Below, one piece after another: positions 18,877 to 27,848 of a stretch of DNA of 56,377 nucleotides. The stretch's first letter is position 1. Every line of letters starts with the position of its first letter. The stretch spans positions 1 to 56,377 of the forward strand of contig JBKBHF010000024.1 of assembly GCA_046297695.1 (NCBI GenBank), given 5' to 3'. Position numbers and translations under genes: made by a program. The stretch is from Permianibacter sp046297695. Its GTDB lineage: Bacteria; Pseudomonadota; Gammaproteobacteria; Enterobacterales; Permianibacteraceae. Below the pieces are notes generated by a model, which saw only the letters and a program-made list of their open reading frames with translations, did not search any database and was not told where the DNA came from.

Positions 18877-19764
18877 ATGCAATTGTGTTTGCGTTGGCCG
18901 TTGAGGCTTGCGGGTGCCCTTGTCACCGTGATGGTCGCGCTGGTGCCGGCGCGTGCCGAATTGTTGCGCTATGAGGCCGATATCGAGCAATCGGGTTGGA
19001 AGACCTCGCGGTCGCCGCTGTATTGCTCGCTCAGCCACGACATTCCCGGCTTTGGCCGCGCCCGGTTCTATGCCCACAACGGTCAGCGCAATCTAGGCTT
19101 CGAACTGCAGAGTGAATGGTCATTGCCGCTGCAGGCAGGCCCCGTGACGATGCGATCGCTGCCACCGGCCTGGGCCACCGGCGAGCCGGCCGCGGAGCTG
19201 GGCATTGCGCCCTACACCAGTGGCGCCAAGCTGGTGCAACTGAAGCAGCAGGCGGCGTGGCGCTTGCTCAATGAGCTGGGGCGCGGCCGCTTTCCCACTT
19301 TCTTCACCGACAGTTATGGCGATGGCCGGCAACCGGTCGCGATCGGGGTGTCGGCGGTGCGCTTTCAGGAAGCCTATGGCCGCTTCCAGGACTGCGTGGC
19401 AGCGCTGCTGCCGTACACCTTTGCCGACATTGCCCAATCGACGCTGTATTTCGAATTTGATCGGGTCGAGTTCACCCCGCAAACCCTGGCCCGGCTCAAC
19501 CAGATCAGCAATTACCTGAAAGCGGACAAGAACATCGAACTGATGGTGATCGAAGGTCACACCGATAGCCTCGGCGGTCGTTGGTTCAATCAGCAACTCG
19601 GTAAGAAGCGGGCCGAAGCGGTGCGCGATTACCTGCTGAAAACCGGCATCGACGGCAGGCGGGTGCAAACCGTCAGTTATGGCGAACGCAAACCGGTGGC
19701 CGACAACAAGACGGAGCGTGGCAGGGAGAAAAACCGTCGGGTCCAGGTGACGATCAGTCGTTGA
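18877..19764 (+). CDS. motY: Flagellar motor accessory protein with OmpA domain
   Basis: MotY is a periplasmic protein that anchors stator units to the flagellar motor. It has a signal peptide (1-26), an N-terminal beta domain with CSLSHDIPGFGRARFYA, which fits the MotY_N fold, and a peptidoglycan-binding OmpA domain from about residue 185 (STLYFEFDRVEFTP, EGHTDSLGG, NQQLGKKRAEAVRDYLL, RRVQV). Total 295 residues. ATG 18877 with AGGA upstream. It lies divergent to pyrC as in Pseudomonas aeruginosa, where this gene is motY. It implies that the organism swims. Confidence 0.88.
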   Translation: MQLCLRWPLRLAGALVTVMVALVPARAELLRYEADIEQSGWKTSRSPLYCSLSHDIPGFGRARFYAHNGQRNLGFELQSEWSLPLQAGPVTMRSLPPAWATGEPAAELGIAPYTSGAKLVQLKQQAAWRLLNELGRGRFPTFFTDSYGDGRQPVAIGVSAVRFQEAYGRFQDCVAALLPYTFADIAQSTLYFEFDRVEFTPQTLARLNQISNYLKADKNIELMVIEGHTDSLGGRWFNQQLGKKRAEAVRDYLLKTGIDGRRVQTVSYGERKPVADNKTERGREKNRRVQVTISR

Positions 19765-19868
19765 TGATGCAAGTGCTTGATCTCTGGTGCCGGAAAATTG
19801 GCAGCTGTGAAGGCGGGTGCCGTGCACGGTATGCTGGCGGCCCTTTCCACTCAGGCCCCAACTGACTG

Positions 19869-20264
19869 ATGCGACTGCTGCATACCATGCTCCGCGTGGG
19901 CGATCTGGACCGCTCACTGCATTTCTATACGGACATTCTTGGCATGAAGCTGTTACGCCGGCGCGACTATCCGGACGGAAAGTTCACGTTGGCCTTTGTT
20001 GGTTACGGCGACGAGAGCGACAGCTCCGTCATCGAGCTGACTTATAACTGGGGTGTCGACAAGTACGAGCTCGGCAGCGCCTTTGGCCACATTGCCATCG
20101 GCGTCGACGATGTCTATGCCGCTGCCGAGCGCATCCGTGCCGCCGGCGGCAAGATCGTCCGTGAGCCGGGTCCGATGAAGGGCGGCAGTACGGTGCTGGC
20201 CTTCGTCGAAGACCCGGACGGTTATCGCATCGAGTTGTTGCCGGCACAGCGGCGCAACGATTGA
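19869..20264 (+). CDS. gloA: Lactoylglutathione lyase (glyoxalase I)
   Basis: GloA turns the methylglyoxal-glutathione adduct into S-lactoylglutathione. The 131 residues carry all four metal ligands at the E. coli positions: His5, Glu56, His74 and Glu122. This set belongs to the nickel/cobalt-type enzymes of bacteria. The ATG at 19869 has a weak ribosome site. About 100 bp separate it from motY. Confidence 0.96.
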   Translation: MRLLHTMLRVGDLDRSLHFYTDILGMKLLRRRDYPDGKFTLAFVGYGDESDSSVIELTYNWGVDKYELGSAFGHIAIGVDDVYAAAERIRAAGGKIVREPGPMKGGSTVLAFVEDPDGYRIELLPAQRRND

Positions 20265-20397
20265 GCGGTAACTGGCAATTTCGTACTGCTGAACTAGGCT
20301 TCATTCAGCCGTTGTCATTCCATTCATCATGACGCTGTGACGTTGTCGGCGGCAGGGCGCTACTGGCCGTGCCGCGAGGTCTCGCAGAGGTTTAGGC

Positions 20398-22380
20398 ATG
20401 AACTTGACTGTTACCCAACGCATCAGTGCCGGCTTTGCTGTCACCTGCGCTTTCCTGTTGATCATTGCGGTTGTCAGCGTCGGCAGCCTCACTTCCATTC
20501 AGAGTGATTTGCGTTCGGTCGCTGATCGCGCGGCGCCGATGGTGATCAAGGGCGGCGAACTGAACGTCAACCTGCTCGAAACCTCGCGCGCGCTCGGCAA
20601 GCATTTCAATGGCCGCACCACGGAGGAATTGCAGGCGGCCCGCACGCAATTCGCCGAAGCCGAAGCGCAATACCAGCAAAGCCGGGCCGAGCTCGAAGCG
20701 CTGGTCGAAGACGAAAAAGCGATTCAGCAGGCGCTGCTGCTGGTCGATGAAAAAGCCAAGCAGTACCTGGCCGCGGCGCCGCGCATGTTCGCCGCCCACG
20801 AAGCCGAAATTGCGGCAATGCTGAAAGTGGCAAAACAGCGTACCGCGTTTGAAGAAACCGGCGACGATCTGGACGGGGAACTCGGCGAGCTGGCCGACAC
20901 CGGTCGTGGCGCCCTGCGGACCGTTGCCAGCCGTACCAGCCGCCTGATTCGCGAGGGCACGGTCGGTGCCGTTGATGCCTTGGCGATTCGCCAGGTGGCG
21001 CGTCTCGCGCCAGTGTTGCGGGATCTCGATTCGATTGCCGCGTCGATTGATGATCGGATCAAAGAGCTGGAAGATGCCGGCGCCGACAGCGATCTGCTCG
21101 ACAGCATTCGCGAGTATCGCGGCATGCTGAGCGGTGCCAACAGTCTGGTCGCGACGTATCAGAAACAGCTGGAAGAAGCCGCTGCGGCGAAGGCGGCGTT
21201 TGACGAGGCGGAAGCCTATCTGGTTGAAGCGCGCACGGCGATGCGCGAAGAAGGCGCGGCGGTCGAGACGTTCAAGAACGACGCCAAGACCAGCGCAGAC
21301 AATGCCGTGTCCTTCAGCCGTTTGGTGGTGCTGGCGGTATCGGTAGTCGCGTTGGTGCTGGCGGCGCTGATCGCGCTGTGGGTCACCCAGAGCATTCGCA
21401 AGCCGTTGGCGAACACCATGCAAGTGATCGAGCGGGTCGCCGACGGCGATATGACGGTGCAGGTGCAAGTGGACAGTCAGGACGAGTTCGGTCGCTTGGC
21501 CGAAGCCGTCAACCGGCTGACCCAGCAGCTCCGCTCGATGCTGCAGCAGATCGCCAGCACGGCGCAGTCGCTGGCATCGGCGGCGGATCAGACCGCGCGC
21601 ATTTCCGAAAGCACGCACGAAGCGATCCGGCAGCAGCGCGAACAGACCGAACACGTCGTCGTTGCGATGACCGAGATGACGGCCACTGTGCAGGATGTTG
21701 CCCGCAGCGCCAACAGCACCTTGTCGCAGGTCCACAACGCCGAGAAAGAAACCAGTTCGGGTCACGATGTGGTCCGGCACAGCATTGCCTCGATCAACCG
21801 GCTGGCTGGCGAGGTGCAGAACTCGGTCGAAGTCATCAACCGGGTCGATGCCTTCAGCGCCCAAATTGGCACCGTGCTGGATGTCATTCGCGGTATCGCC
21901 GAGCAGACCAATCTGCTGGCGCTGAACGCCGCCATCGAAGCCGCCCGGGCCGGTGAACAGGGCCGCGGTTTCGCGGTGGTTGCGGACGAGGTGCGGACGC
22001 TGGCGTCGCGCACCCAGCAATCGACCGCCGAAATTCAGCAAACCATCGAGCGGCTGCAAAGCGGTGCGCGCGAGGCGGTGCAGACCATGGCTCGCAGCCA
22101 GAAGGAAGCGGAAGCCTCGGTGACCGAAACCGCACGTGCGGGCGAGTCGCTGGAGCGCATCACTCAAGCCATGGCCGTGATCAACGACATGAGCACCCAG
22201 ATCGCCAGTGCCGCCGAAGAGCAAACGGCGGTGACCCACGAGATGCACCAGAATATGACGCTGATTTCGTCGGTATCGGAGCAAACGGCGAGCGGCGCCG
22301 AGCAGAACCGTGCGGCCGCCCGCGAGCTGGCGCGTCTGGCCGAAACGCTGCAGCACATGGTGCAACAATTCCGGGTGTGA
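20398..22380 (+). CDS. Methyl-accepting chemotaxis protein
   Basis: A 660-residue transmembrane receptor that signals to CheA. TM1 spans about 9-31, a long helical periplasmic domain of about 270 residues is rich in Glu/Ala/Gln heptads (four-helix bundle sensor), TM2 spans about 304-326, HAMP about 327-380 (IRKPLANTMQVIERVADGDM), and a signalling domain ends at QQFRV. The conserved hairpin tip is IAEQTNLLALNAAIEAARAG. No C-terminal pentapeptide tether for CheR is seen. ATG 20398 with AGAGG upstream. The ligand is not predictable. Confidence 0.95.
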   Translation: MNLTVTQRISAGFAVTCAFLLIIAVVSVGSLTSIQSDLRSVADRAAPMVIKGGELNVNLLETSRALGKHFNGRTTEELQAARTQFAEAEAQYQQSRAELEALVEDEKAIQQALLLVDEKAKQYLAAAPRMFAAHEAEIAAMLKVAKQRTAFEETGDDLDGELGELADTGRGALRTVASRTSRLIREGTVGAVDALAIRQVARLAPVLRDLDSIAASIDDRIKELEDAGADSDLLDSIREYRGMLSGANSLVATYQKQLEEAAAAKAAFDEAEAYLVEARTAMREEGAAVETFKNDAKTSADNAVSFSRLVVLAVSVVALVLAALIALWVTQSIRKPLANTMQVIERVADGDMTVQVQVDSQDEFGRLAEAVNRLTQQLRSMLQQIASTAQSLASAADQTARISESTHEAIRQQREQTEHVVVAMTEMTATVQDVARSANSTLSQVHNAEKETSSGHDVVRHSIASINRLAGEVQNSVEVINRVDAFSAQIGTVLDVIRGIAEQTNLLALNAAIEAARAGEQGRGFAVVADEVRTLASRTQQSTAEIQQTIERLQSGAREAVQTMARSQKEAEASVTETARAGESLERITQAMAVINDMSTQIASAAEEQTAVTHEMHQNMTLISSVSEQTASGAEQNRAAARELARLAETLQHMVQQFRV

Positions 22381-22582
22381 GTGCGCGGCAACCGCTGGCG
22401 GTACCGCGTTGCAGCAGGCGTTTGCTGTCGATGCCTACACCGCGGCCCTGTTGTCGGCAGCAGCCACCAATGTCTGGACGGTGACACTGGCCGCTGACGG
22501 CAGCACGCTGACCTATCACTTGGCACGGCATGGTCAGCCGCGCTACGAGGCGGTGTTGCAACGCCAGCCGGCACAGCCTTGA
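22381..22582 (+). pseudogene. Possible gene remnant after the chemoreceptor
   Basis: Right after the chemoreceptor stop an open frame (read from 22382) runs to TGA at 22580-22582 and encodes VWTVTLAADGSTLTYHLARH and a Gln/Pro-rich end. It has no start of its own and looks like the last 60 or so residues of a larger protein. The pattern resembles the tail of phospholipase-D-family proteins, but that is a weak impression. It may be a decayed neighbour. Confidence 0.3.
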
Positions 22583-22784
22583 GCGCTGCCTTGAGCGCGA
22601 GCCAGTCAGATTGGAATCTGATGAAGGAAGACTGCGTTCGCGCAGAGGCTTTTCGACGGGTTCGGGGTGAACGGCTGATATCGCCTACGGTAGACAGCAA
22701 GCTTGGTGTTGATGCGAAATCCGTCGCAGCATGAACAGGCTACGCAGCAAGGTGTGGCGAAGTTCCTGCCGAATCAGCAACCAC

Positions 22785-22811
22785 AAAAAAGCCCGCACTG
22801 CGGGCTTTTTT
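22785..22811. terminator. Bidirectional terminator
   Basis: GCCCGC (22791-22796) pairs with GCGGGC (22800-22805); six A before and six T after. It ends the DUF3718 gene on the minus strand. The 200 bp to its left (22583-22784) hold only a small TCAGATT/AATCTGA palindrome near 22606-22621. Confidence 0.9.
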
Positions 22812-22833
22812 GTTGCTCGACACCGACTCGAAA

Positions 22834-23247
22834 TCAGTTGGTGGCTTTCAGCAAATCAATGAAGGCTTTCTTGCTGGCGTCGGCCGCAGCCTGTTCCTCG
22901 GTCCACTGCAGAATGGTTTTGCCATCGTGCTCGGGGTTCGACACCGCCGAGTTGCCGACCTGGCTCAGAATGAAATCGGCGACATCGGCGGCGTTGTTGG
23001 CGATGGCCGTGCGCAGCAGCGTGCCACCGGCAAAGCTGCCGTCCTTTCCACACAGCACGCCGCCGTAGATGCGACGCAGTTGCAGATCAGCGTCTTTGAG
23101 CTTCTTGCGGAACAGGGTGCGGTCATTGGCCTTGGCATAGTCACAGAGCGTGGCGGCCAGGCGGGTGTATTCATCGTCCGCTGCCAGGACAGTGCTGGCG
23201 GGAGCCGACAGCAGAGGAATCAGGGTGAGCAGCAGGAGTTTTTTCAT
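22834..23247 (-). CDS. Secreted DUF3718-family protein
   Basis: A 137-residue exported protein of unknown function. A signal peptide (1-23, ending TVLA/A) precedes a helical domain with the DUF3718 pattern: Cys in LAATLCDYAKANDRTLFRKK, then LRRIYGGVLCG and a TLLRTAIANNAADVADFIL helix. The two cysteines probably form a disulfide. ATG 23247 with GAGG 8 bases upstream, its own promoter and terminator. Confidence 0.75.
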   Translation of the reverse strand: MKKLLLLTLIPLLSAPASTVLAADDEYTRLAATLCDYAKANDRTLFRKKLKDADLQLRRIYGGVLCGKDGSFAGGTLLRTAIANNAADVADFILSQVGNSAVSNPEHDGKTILQWTEEQAAADASKKAFIDLLKATN

Positions 23248-23335
23248 TGTTGGCCTCATTGGTTGTGCAGCCGGCAGTACCGTTTCGACGTGGAGCAAGG
23301 CGCGGGGTTCATGCTCACGTACTGCCGTGCTGCAA

Positions 23336-23363
23336 AGTATAGTCAGAGAAAAGAAAACACCAA
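23336..23363 (-). promoter_or_regulatory. Probable promoter of the DUF3718 gene
   Basis: On the minus strand TTGGTG (23358-23363), a 16-bp spacer and TATACT (23336-23341). An overlapping TTGACA lies at 23367-23372 but is too far from the -10 (25 bp). Confidence 0.5.
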
Positions 23364-23370
23364 TCTGTCA

Positions 23371-23402
23371 AAAAAATAGCGCCCTTTTTCAGAAGGGCGC
23401 TA
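23371..23402 (-). terminator. Terminator of the first paralogue gene
   Basis: TAGCGCCCTT (23377-23386) pairs with AAGGGCGCTA (23393-23402). Six A to the left give the T-run for minus-strand transcripts. Confidence 0.88.
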
Positions 23403-23437
23403 TAGCGTTTCGAGCTGCTTGATTTAAAAAGGATTGC

Positions 23438-23878
23438 TCACTTTTTCTTGTAACCGGCCGCAGTCGCCTGTGTGACTAATGCCGGGTCGGCGCCGTAGGA
23501 AATGGCGCGCTGGGCATAGGTGCCCTCGGCTTTCGGGTAGGCCGCCGTGGCCAATGTCACCGCTTCGTACTGATCGAAACCGGCGTCGAGCGCGGCATCA
23601 AAGGTCTGGGCAACGTATTCCGGCGCGGCTTTCAATGCAGCAGCGAAGTAGGCATCGCGCTGCTCGGCGTAATCGGTGAATGCCAACCGGGTTTGCCAGG
23701 TGTAGCAGGCTTCACGCGAGAACTGGCCGGTCGCGGTCGGATTGGCCTGGTCGGCTTGGTAAAGCTTGTCGCATTCCTTGTGCGCATCGGCGAAATACTG
23801 GGCCGGGTTTTCACCCGCCATGGCCGCGCCACACCACAAACTGCAGCAAGCGACGACAACGGAAAGACCTTGCTTCAT
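23438..23878 (-). CDS. Small secreted protein, paralogue A
   Basis: A 146-residue exported protein with a signal peptide (1-21, ending AAMA/G). The mature part is Ala/Tyr-rich and helical with two cysteines (KECDKL and EACYTW), and ends with RAISYGADPALVTQATAAGY followed by three Lys. The block AALDAGFDQYEAVTLATAAYP and the GADP-x-x-VT-x-ATAAGY end recur in the next gene, so the two are tandem duplicates. Function unknown. ATG 23878 with AAGGAG upstream. Confidence 0.7.
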   Translation of the reverse strand: MKQGLSVVVACCSLWCGAAMAGENPAQYFADAHKECDKLYQADQANPTATGQFSREACYTWQTRLAFTDYAEQRDAYFAAALKAAPEYVAQTFDAALDAGFDQYEAVTLATAAYPKAEGTYAQRAISYGADPALVTQATAAGYKKK

Positions 23879-24083
23879 GGTGTTATCTCCTTAACGTGTA
23901 GTGGTTTTTTCAACAGCAGACTGATGGTTCATCGCCCGCCTGCCGACCGTACGTCGCCGCGCGAGTGCGGCAACGCATGGGTTTCGCCGTAGGCCGGTGC
24001 TGGTCAACATCTGACCAATCCCGAGCTCACGCCGAGTCTATGCCGCGACCGGCGGCTTTGGCAAACCGGGACAGGTGTCGGGG

Positions 24084-24575
24084 TTATTTCCGCTTGTCCT
24101 CAGCGTCACGCTCGCGCTCGTACTCGCGTTCATATTCGTGTCGGTAGCCGGCCGCCGTGGCCTCGGTGACCTTGCTTGGGTCGGCGCCGTAGCGAATGGC
24201 GCGACTGGCGAAGGTGTCGGCAAAGGCAGGCATCACGCGGGTGGCGGCGGTCACCGCGTAGTACGGATCAAAACCGGCATTCAGGGCGGCCTCGAAAGCG
24301 ATGTGCGCGTAATCGGGCACCGCTTGCAGCGCGCCATCGAACCGTTGCGGACTGTCGGGCGGCAGCGCCGCCAATGCCTGCTGCACCTTGCCGGCATAGC
24401 AGTCTTCGCGGGCGGCGGTGTAATCGATGCTGGCGCTGACGGTGTCGGGCGGGAACTGATCGGCACAGGCGCGGTAGGCGTTTTCAAAATAGCGTTGGTA
24501 ACGATCTTCGGCGCTGGCGCCGAACGGGATGGCGATACAGGCCAGCAGGAACCATACGAGACGACGAGACGACAT
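24084..24575 (-). CDS. Small secreted protein, paralogue B
   Basis: A 163-residue exported protein (signal peptide 1-22, ending GASA/E) homologous along its length to the gene at 23438-23878: two cysteines (RACADQ and EDCYAG), AALNAGFDPYYAVTAATRV, RAIRYGADPSKVTEATAAGY. It carries an added charged tail of Arg/Glu/Lys. ATG 24575 with AGAGGAGG upstream. The frame is open upstream far into the next gene but those codons are out of phase shadow. Family not recognised. Confidence 0.7.
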   Translation of the reverse strand: MSSRRLVWFLLACIAIPFGASAEDRYQRYFENAYRACADQFPPDTVSASIDYTAAREDCYAGKVQQALAALPPDSPQRFDGALQAVPDYAHIAFEAALNAGFDPYYAVTAATRVMPAFADTFASRAIRYGADPSKVTEATAAGYRHEYEREYERERDAEDKRK

Positions 24576-24703
24576 GGCGAGCCTCCTCTTGAGACGGGTC
24601 GGGGAATGACCTGAACCCAGTCTAGGACGGCGCGCAAAAGCCGGACGACGATGTTCTGGTGAATAGTCCCAGATTCGGCCAACTGTTCTGTGCACGAACC
24701 CGG

Positions 24704-26512
24704 TTATACCGGCGGCCGTATGACGCCATCGACACCGGCCTGTTGCCACGGCGCTGCGGCATCGTTGGCGGCCACTGGCACCAGCACGGCGATGTCGAGC
24801 GCCTGTGCGAGCCGGGTCAGTTGGGTCAGCAGCGGAGAACCGGGACCGGCACTGGCAAGGCCTAGCCCCAGCTTCAGGTAATCCGGCCGCCAGCGCGGCA
24901 ATGCGGCCAGCAAACCGGCCGACAGCGCGACCTGATCCAGACCGATGCCGATGCCGGCCGCGCGCAGCGGCTGCAAACCGGCGACCAGATCCGGCAGGCT
25001 CAGGGCATCGGCTTCGGTCAGTTCGATGCTGAGCCGCTGCTGCCGCGCCAGCAGCAACAGCTGTTGCTGCCACGCCGGATCCGACACGGCGCTGGCGCTG
25101 ACATTCAGGTGCCAATGGCGGTCATCGCGCGGCATGGTTTGCAGGCGCTGCAACAATGCCGCTTCCACCTCGCGCGCCAAGCCCAGTTGCCGGCTGTGTG
25201 CCAGCAGCTGACCGGCACTGCAGTCGCGGCCATCGGCAAGCGGCAAGCGCGCCAACCACTCGACCGCCGGACTCAGCCGTTTGCCGAAGCTTTCGATGGT
25301 TGCCGGCAGCAAGCGGAAGCGTTGTTCAGCAATGGCGCGTTGCAAGCTGTTGCGCCATTCCTCGGCCGACAGCATTTCGCCCGCCGGCACCTGCCACCAT
25401 GACAATTGCCGCTGGCCGGCCTCCTGCAGTGCCGCCTCGATGCGCGCGACATGATCCAGCGCGCTGTGCGCACTGGTCAGCGTCAACTGCACGATCTGAC
25501 TCTGCCACGGCGCCGCTGGCGTGACGGCGGTGACATCGATCGCCGCTGCCGGCTGCTGTGCCAGCGCCAGCCAATCGGCGCCCGACAGCCGGTACCAACG
25601 CCAGCCGCTTTGCTGACGCCAGCGCGTGGTCAACTCCTGCAGCAGCGTGTTGGTGGCGGCAAAGCCCTGTTCGGCATTGATGCCGGCCAAGTTGCTCAGG
25701 CGCACGGCGAGCACGGTGGTCGGTGCCGTCTGCTGCTCCAGCGCGCTCAGCGCATCGAGCAGTGCGGCCCGGTTGGGCAAACCGGTGACCGCATCGCACT
25801 GCAATTGTTGTTGCAAGGCCTGCACCTGTGCCGCTTGCGCGGCGAACTGGGCGGCGACCTGTTCGCTCATCTGGCTCAATGCCTGCGCCAGCGGCTGCAG
25901 TTCGCTGACCACCGCTTGCGGCAACTGCATTGGTGCTCGCCGGCTGACAAACTGGTGGGCGGCATCGGCCATGCGGTGCAGCGGCGACAGCGAGCGCTGC
26001 ACCGTCACGAATACCAGCAGACCCAGGGCCAACAGTGCGGCAATCGAACCCAGCAGCAGATCGACGAAACTGCGCCACAACGCCAGCAAGGCGTAGCCGG
26101 TGTGGCTTTCCAGTTCGAGCTTGCCGTGTTGCGTCCAGCCGCCACTGAGCAGCGCCTCGGCCTGCGGCGCGGCAATCGGCAACGCCGCGGCAAACCACGC
26201 CGGTACTTGCACCGGTGCCGCGACACTTTCCCGTTGCAGCACGATGGCGTCATTGACGTCGCGCCAGCGCAGCGCGCGGAAATAACCACGGTCGAAGATT
26301 GCATCGATCATCCGCTCGGCCGTGACCACATCCTTGGCGGCCAGCGCCGGTGTCAGCGACAAGGCCAGACTGGTGGCCGTGTCCTGGGCATGGGTCTGCA
26401 ATTGCACGCGCAGGAATTCGCGGGTGCGCTGCACCTGCAGCAGCAGGTTGGCGGCCAGCGCCAGCATCAGCAGGGCGGCGAGCAGCCATTGCAATCGTCG
26501 GGTCAATGACAT
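24704..26512 (-). CDS. lapD: LapD-type c-di-GMP receptor with degenerate GGDEF and EAL
   Basis: LapD sits in the inner membrane, binds c-di-GMP in the cytoplasm and holds the protease LapG in the periplasm, so that adhesins stay on the surface. In 602 residues: TM1 7-27, a periplasmic PAS-like domain (28-148) with GGW at 124-126 matching the LapG-binding Trp of known LapDs, TM2 150-172, HAMP, a GGDEF-like domain (235-390) where GGDEF reads SGADW, and an EAL-like domain (from 395) with EWL, KLG for KID and GLDQV for DDFG. Both are therefore presumably catalytically dead. It lies directly downstream of lapG. ATG 26512 has AAGGA 7 bases before it. A GTG at 26542 overlaps the lapG stop and is the alternative start. 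Confidence 0.88.
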   Translation of the reverse strand: MSLTRRLQWLLAALLMLALAANLLLQVQRTREFLRVQLQTHAQDTATSLALSLTPALAAKDVVTAERMIDAIFDRGYFRALRWRDVNDAIVLQRESVAAPVQVPAWFAAALPIAAPQAEALLSGGWTQHGKLELESHTGYALLALWRSFVDLLLGSIAALLALGLLVFVTVQRSLSPLHRMADAAHQFVSRRAPMQLPQAVVSELQPLAQALSQMSEQVAAQFAAQAAQVQALQQQLQCDAVTGLPNRAALLDALSALEQQTAPTTVLAVRLSNLAGINAEQGFAATNTLLQELTTRWRQQSGWRWYRLSGADWLALAQQPAAAIDVTAVTPAAPWQSQIVQLTLTSAHSALDHVARIEAALQEAGQRQLSWWQVPAGEMLSAEEWRNSLQRAIAEQRFRLLPATIESFGKRLSPAVEWLARLPLADGRDCSAGQLLAHSRQLGLAREVEAALLQRLQTMPRDDRHWHLNVSASAVSDPAWQQQLLLLARQQRLSIELTEADALSLPDLVAGLQPLRAAGIGIGLDQVALSAGLLAALPRWRPDYLKLGLGLASAGPGSPLLTQLTRLAQALDIAVLVPVAANDAAAPWQQAGVDGVIRPPV

Positions 26513-26538
26513 GATGTCATCCTTCTTGCCTGCGCCGT

Positions 26539-27225
26539 TCACGGCGCCGCAGCGGGCGCGTTCAGGAACGGCGCTTTGCGAAAATCACGGGCCATGCGGC
26601 TCAGCAGTTCACGCCACGGCGAAATCCGTTCACTGCGGCCGACCAACTGGCCGCTGCCGCGCTCCTTGGCGAGCCACAGATCGGCGCCATTGAAGCTGTA
26701 AACCGGAATCAGATCGGGGCGCTGCGAGGCCGGTTTGATCTCGTTGATCAAGTTGTCCAGCACCAGCGGTTCGGCGTCCGGTTTTTCATACCAGGTCAGC
26801 ACCATGTGCGCCTGGTTCAGCTCCACGGCCTTGACGTAGGTGATGCGCAGTTGTGATTCCGGAATGCCGAGTGCAATCAGCGTCATGTATTTGGCGATGG
26901 AGAAATCTTCGCAGTCGCCGCCGTTGCTGGCCAGCAACTCCGTCGGTGTCGCCCAGTAATCGGCTTGCTGCCAGTGTTCATCGTCGGGAATGAAATCGAT
27001 GCGATTGAAGAAGCGGTTGACCGTGTCGAGTGTGGTCGGAACATCCTGCGGCGGGCTCGCCAGCAGATGTTGCCAGTCGAGCAAGCGCACCTTGGCGTCA
27101 CTGCCGTAACGGCTCACCATGCGCTCGATCAGCTGCGGCGCCAGCTCCACCTCGGCGAACGCGAGCAGCAACAACAGCCCGCAGAGTCCCGCGCACGCGC
27201 CAAGGCGGGAACGGCGCGGCAGCAT
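26539..27225 (-). CDS. lapG: LapG-type periplasmic cysteine protease
   Basis: LapG cuts large adhesins near their N-terminus when c-di-GMP is low. The 228-residue protein has an N-terminal signal anchor (about 9-24) and the transglutaminase-like Cys-His-Asp triad: Cys in NGGDCEDFSIAKY, His in NQAHMVLTWY, Asp in LVLDNLINEI. Acidic calcium-binding residues (DFIPDDEHW) precede the Cys. The start is uncertain: ATG 27225 gives a normal signal sequence but no clear ribosome site, while GTG 27300 or ATG 27294 add about 25 residues. The large adhesin substrate is not in this window. Confidence 0.9.
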   Translation of the reverse strand: MLPRRSRLGACAGLCGLLLLLAFAEVELAPQLIERMVSRYGSDAKVRLLDWQHLLASPPQDVPTTLDTVNRFFNRIDFIPDDEHWQQADYWATPTELLASNGGDCEDFSIAKYMTLIALGIPESQLRITYVKAVELNQAHMVLTWYEKPDAEPLVLDNLINEIKPASQRPDLIPVYSFNGADLWLAKERGSGQLVGRSERISPWRELLSRMARDFRKAPFLNAPAAAP

Positions 27226-27410
27226 TGTCGATGGCAAGGCCGGAGCAACACGCAAGGCAACGGCACCAAAAATGAGGGACGATGGCGCAAGCATAGCCAC
27301 TCGACCGGCTTACCGATAGCACGGCTGACCGCGTTGGTTGCTGGCGCTGGTCTATCGCTCTGGTTGATGGTGCTGACCGATACCGCGGCGTGATGGCGCA
27401 GAGCGGGGAT

Positions 27411-27848
27411 TCAGTGCTGCTCGATCCGCGCCTTGATGGCGGCGAAGTAGCGCTGCTCGTCCGGCATGCGGTTTTCGCGCTGGGCCTGCCACAGGGCTTC
27501 GGCAAGGCAATCCATCAGCAGATGCTCGGCGGCATGCTTGTCGCCGAGGCGCAGGCTGGCCTGGGCATACAGCCCGGCAATGCCGGCCGGACGATCGGTG
27601 CTGAGCTGTTCGCGCAGGCCCATGTGCAGACCCATGTGCAAAAACGGATTCACCTCACCGAATTCCGGCAGGTAATCCTGCATCGCATAGCGCTCCGGTT
27701 GTGCCAGCGCCTTGTGGTATTCCGGGTGCAGCGCAATCACCGCCTTGATCTGTTCTTCCAATGCGGTCAGTGGCTCGCCGGCCTGCGCCTTGCGATAAAC
27801 CTCGAACCACAGCTTGCGCAGGTTATTGCGATCGGAACCGAAAATCAT
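27411..27848 (-). CDS. DUF1841-family protein
   Basis: A 145-residue cytoplasmic, largely helical protein of the DUF1841 family, whose function is unknown. Typical blocks are visible: NLRKLWFEVYRKAQAGEPLT, LHPEYHKAL and EVNPFLHMGLHMGLREQL. Its ATG at 27848 overlaps the nth stop as ATGA, so it is translated from the rsx-nth message. This nth neighbour is common in pseudomonads and relatives. Confidence 0.85.
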   Translation of the reverse strand: MIFGSDRNNLRKLWFEVYRKAQAGEPLTALEEQIKAVIALHPEYHKALAQPERYAMQDYLPEFGEVNPFLHMGLHMGLREQLSTDRPAGIAGLYAQASLRLGDKHAAEHLLMDCLAEALWQAQRENRMPDEQRYFAAIKARIEQH

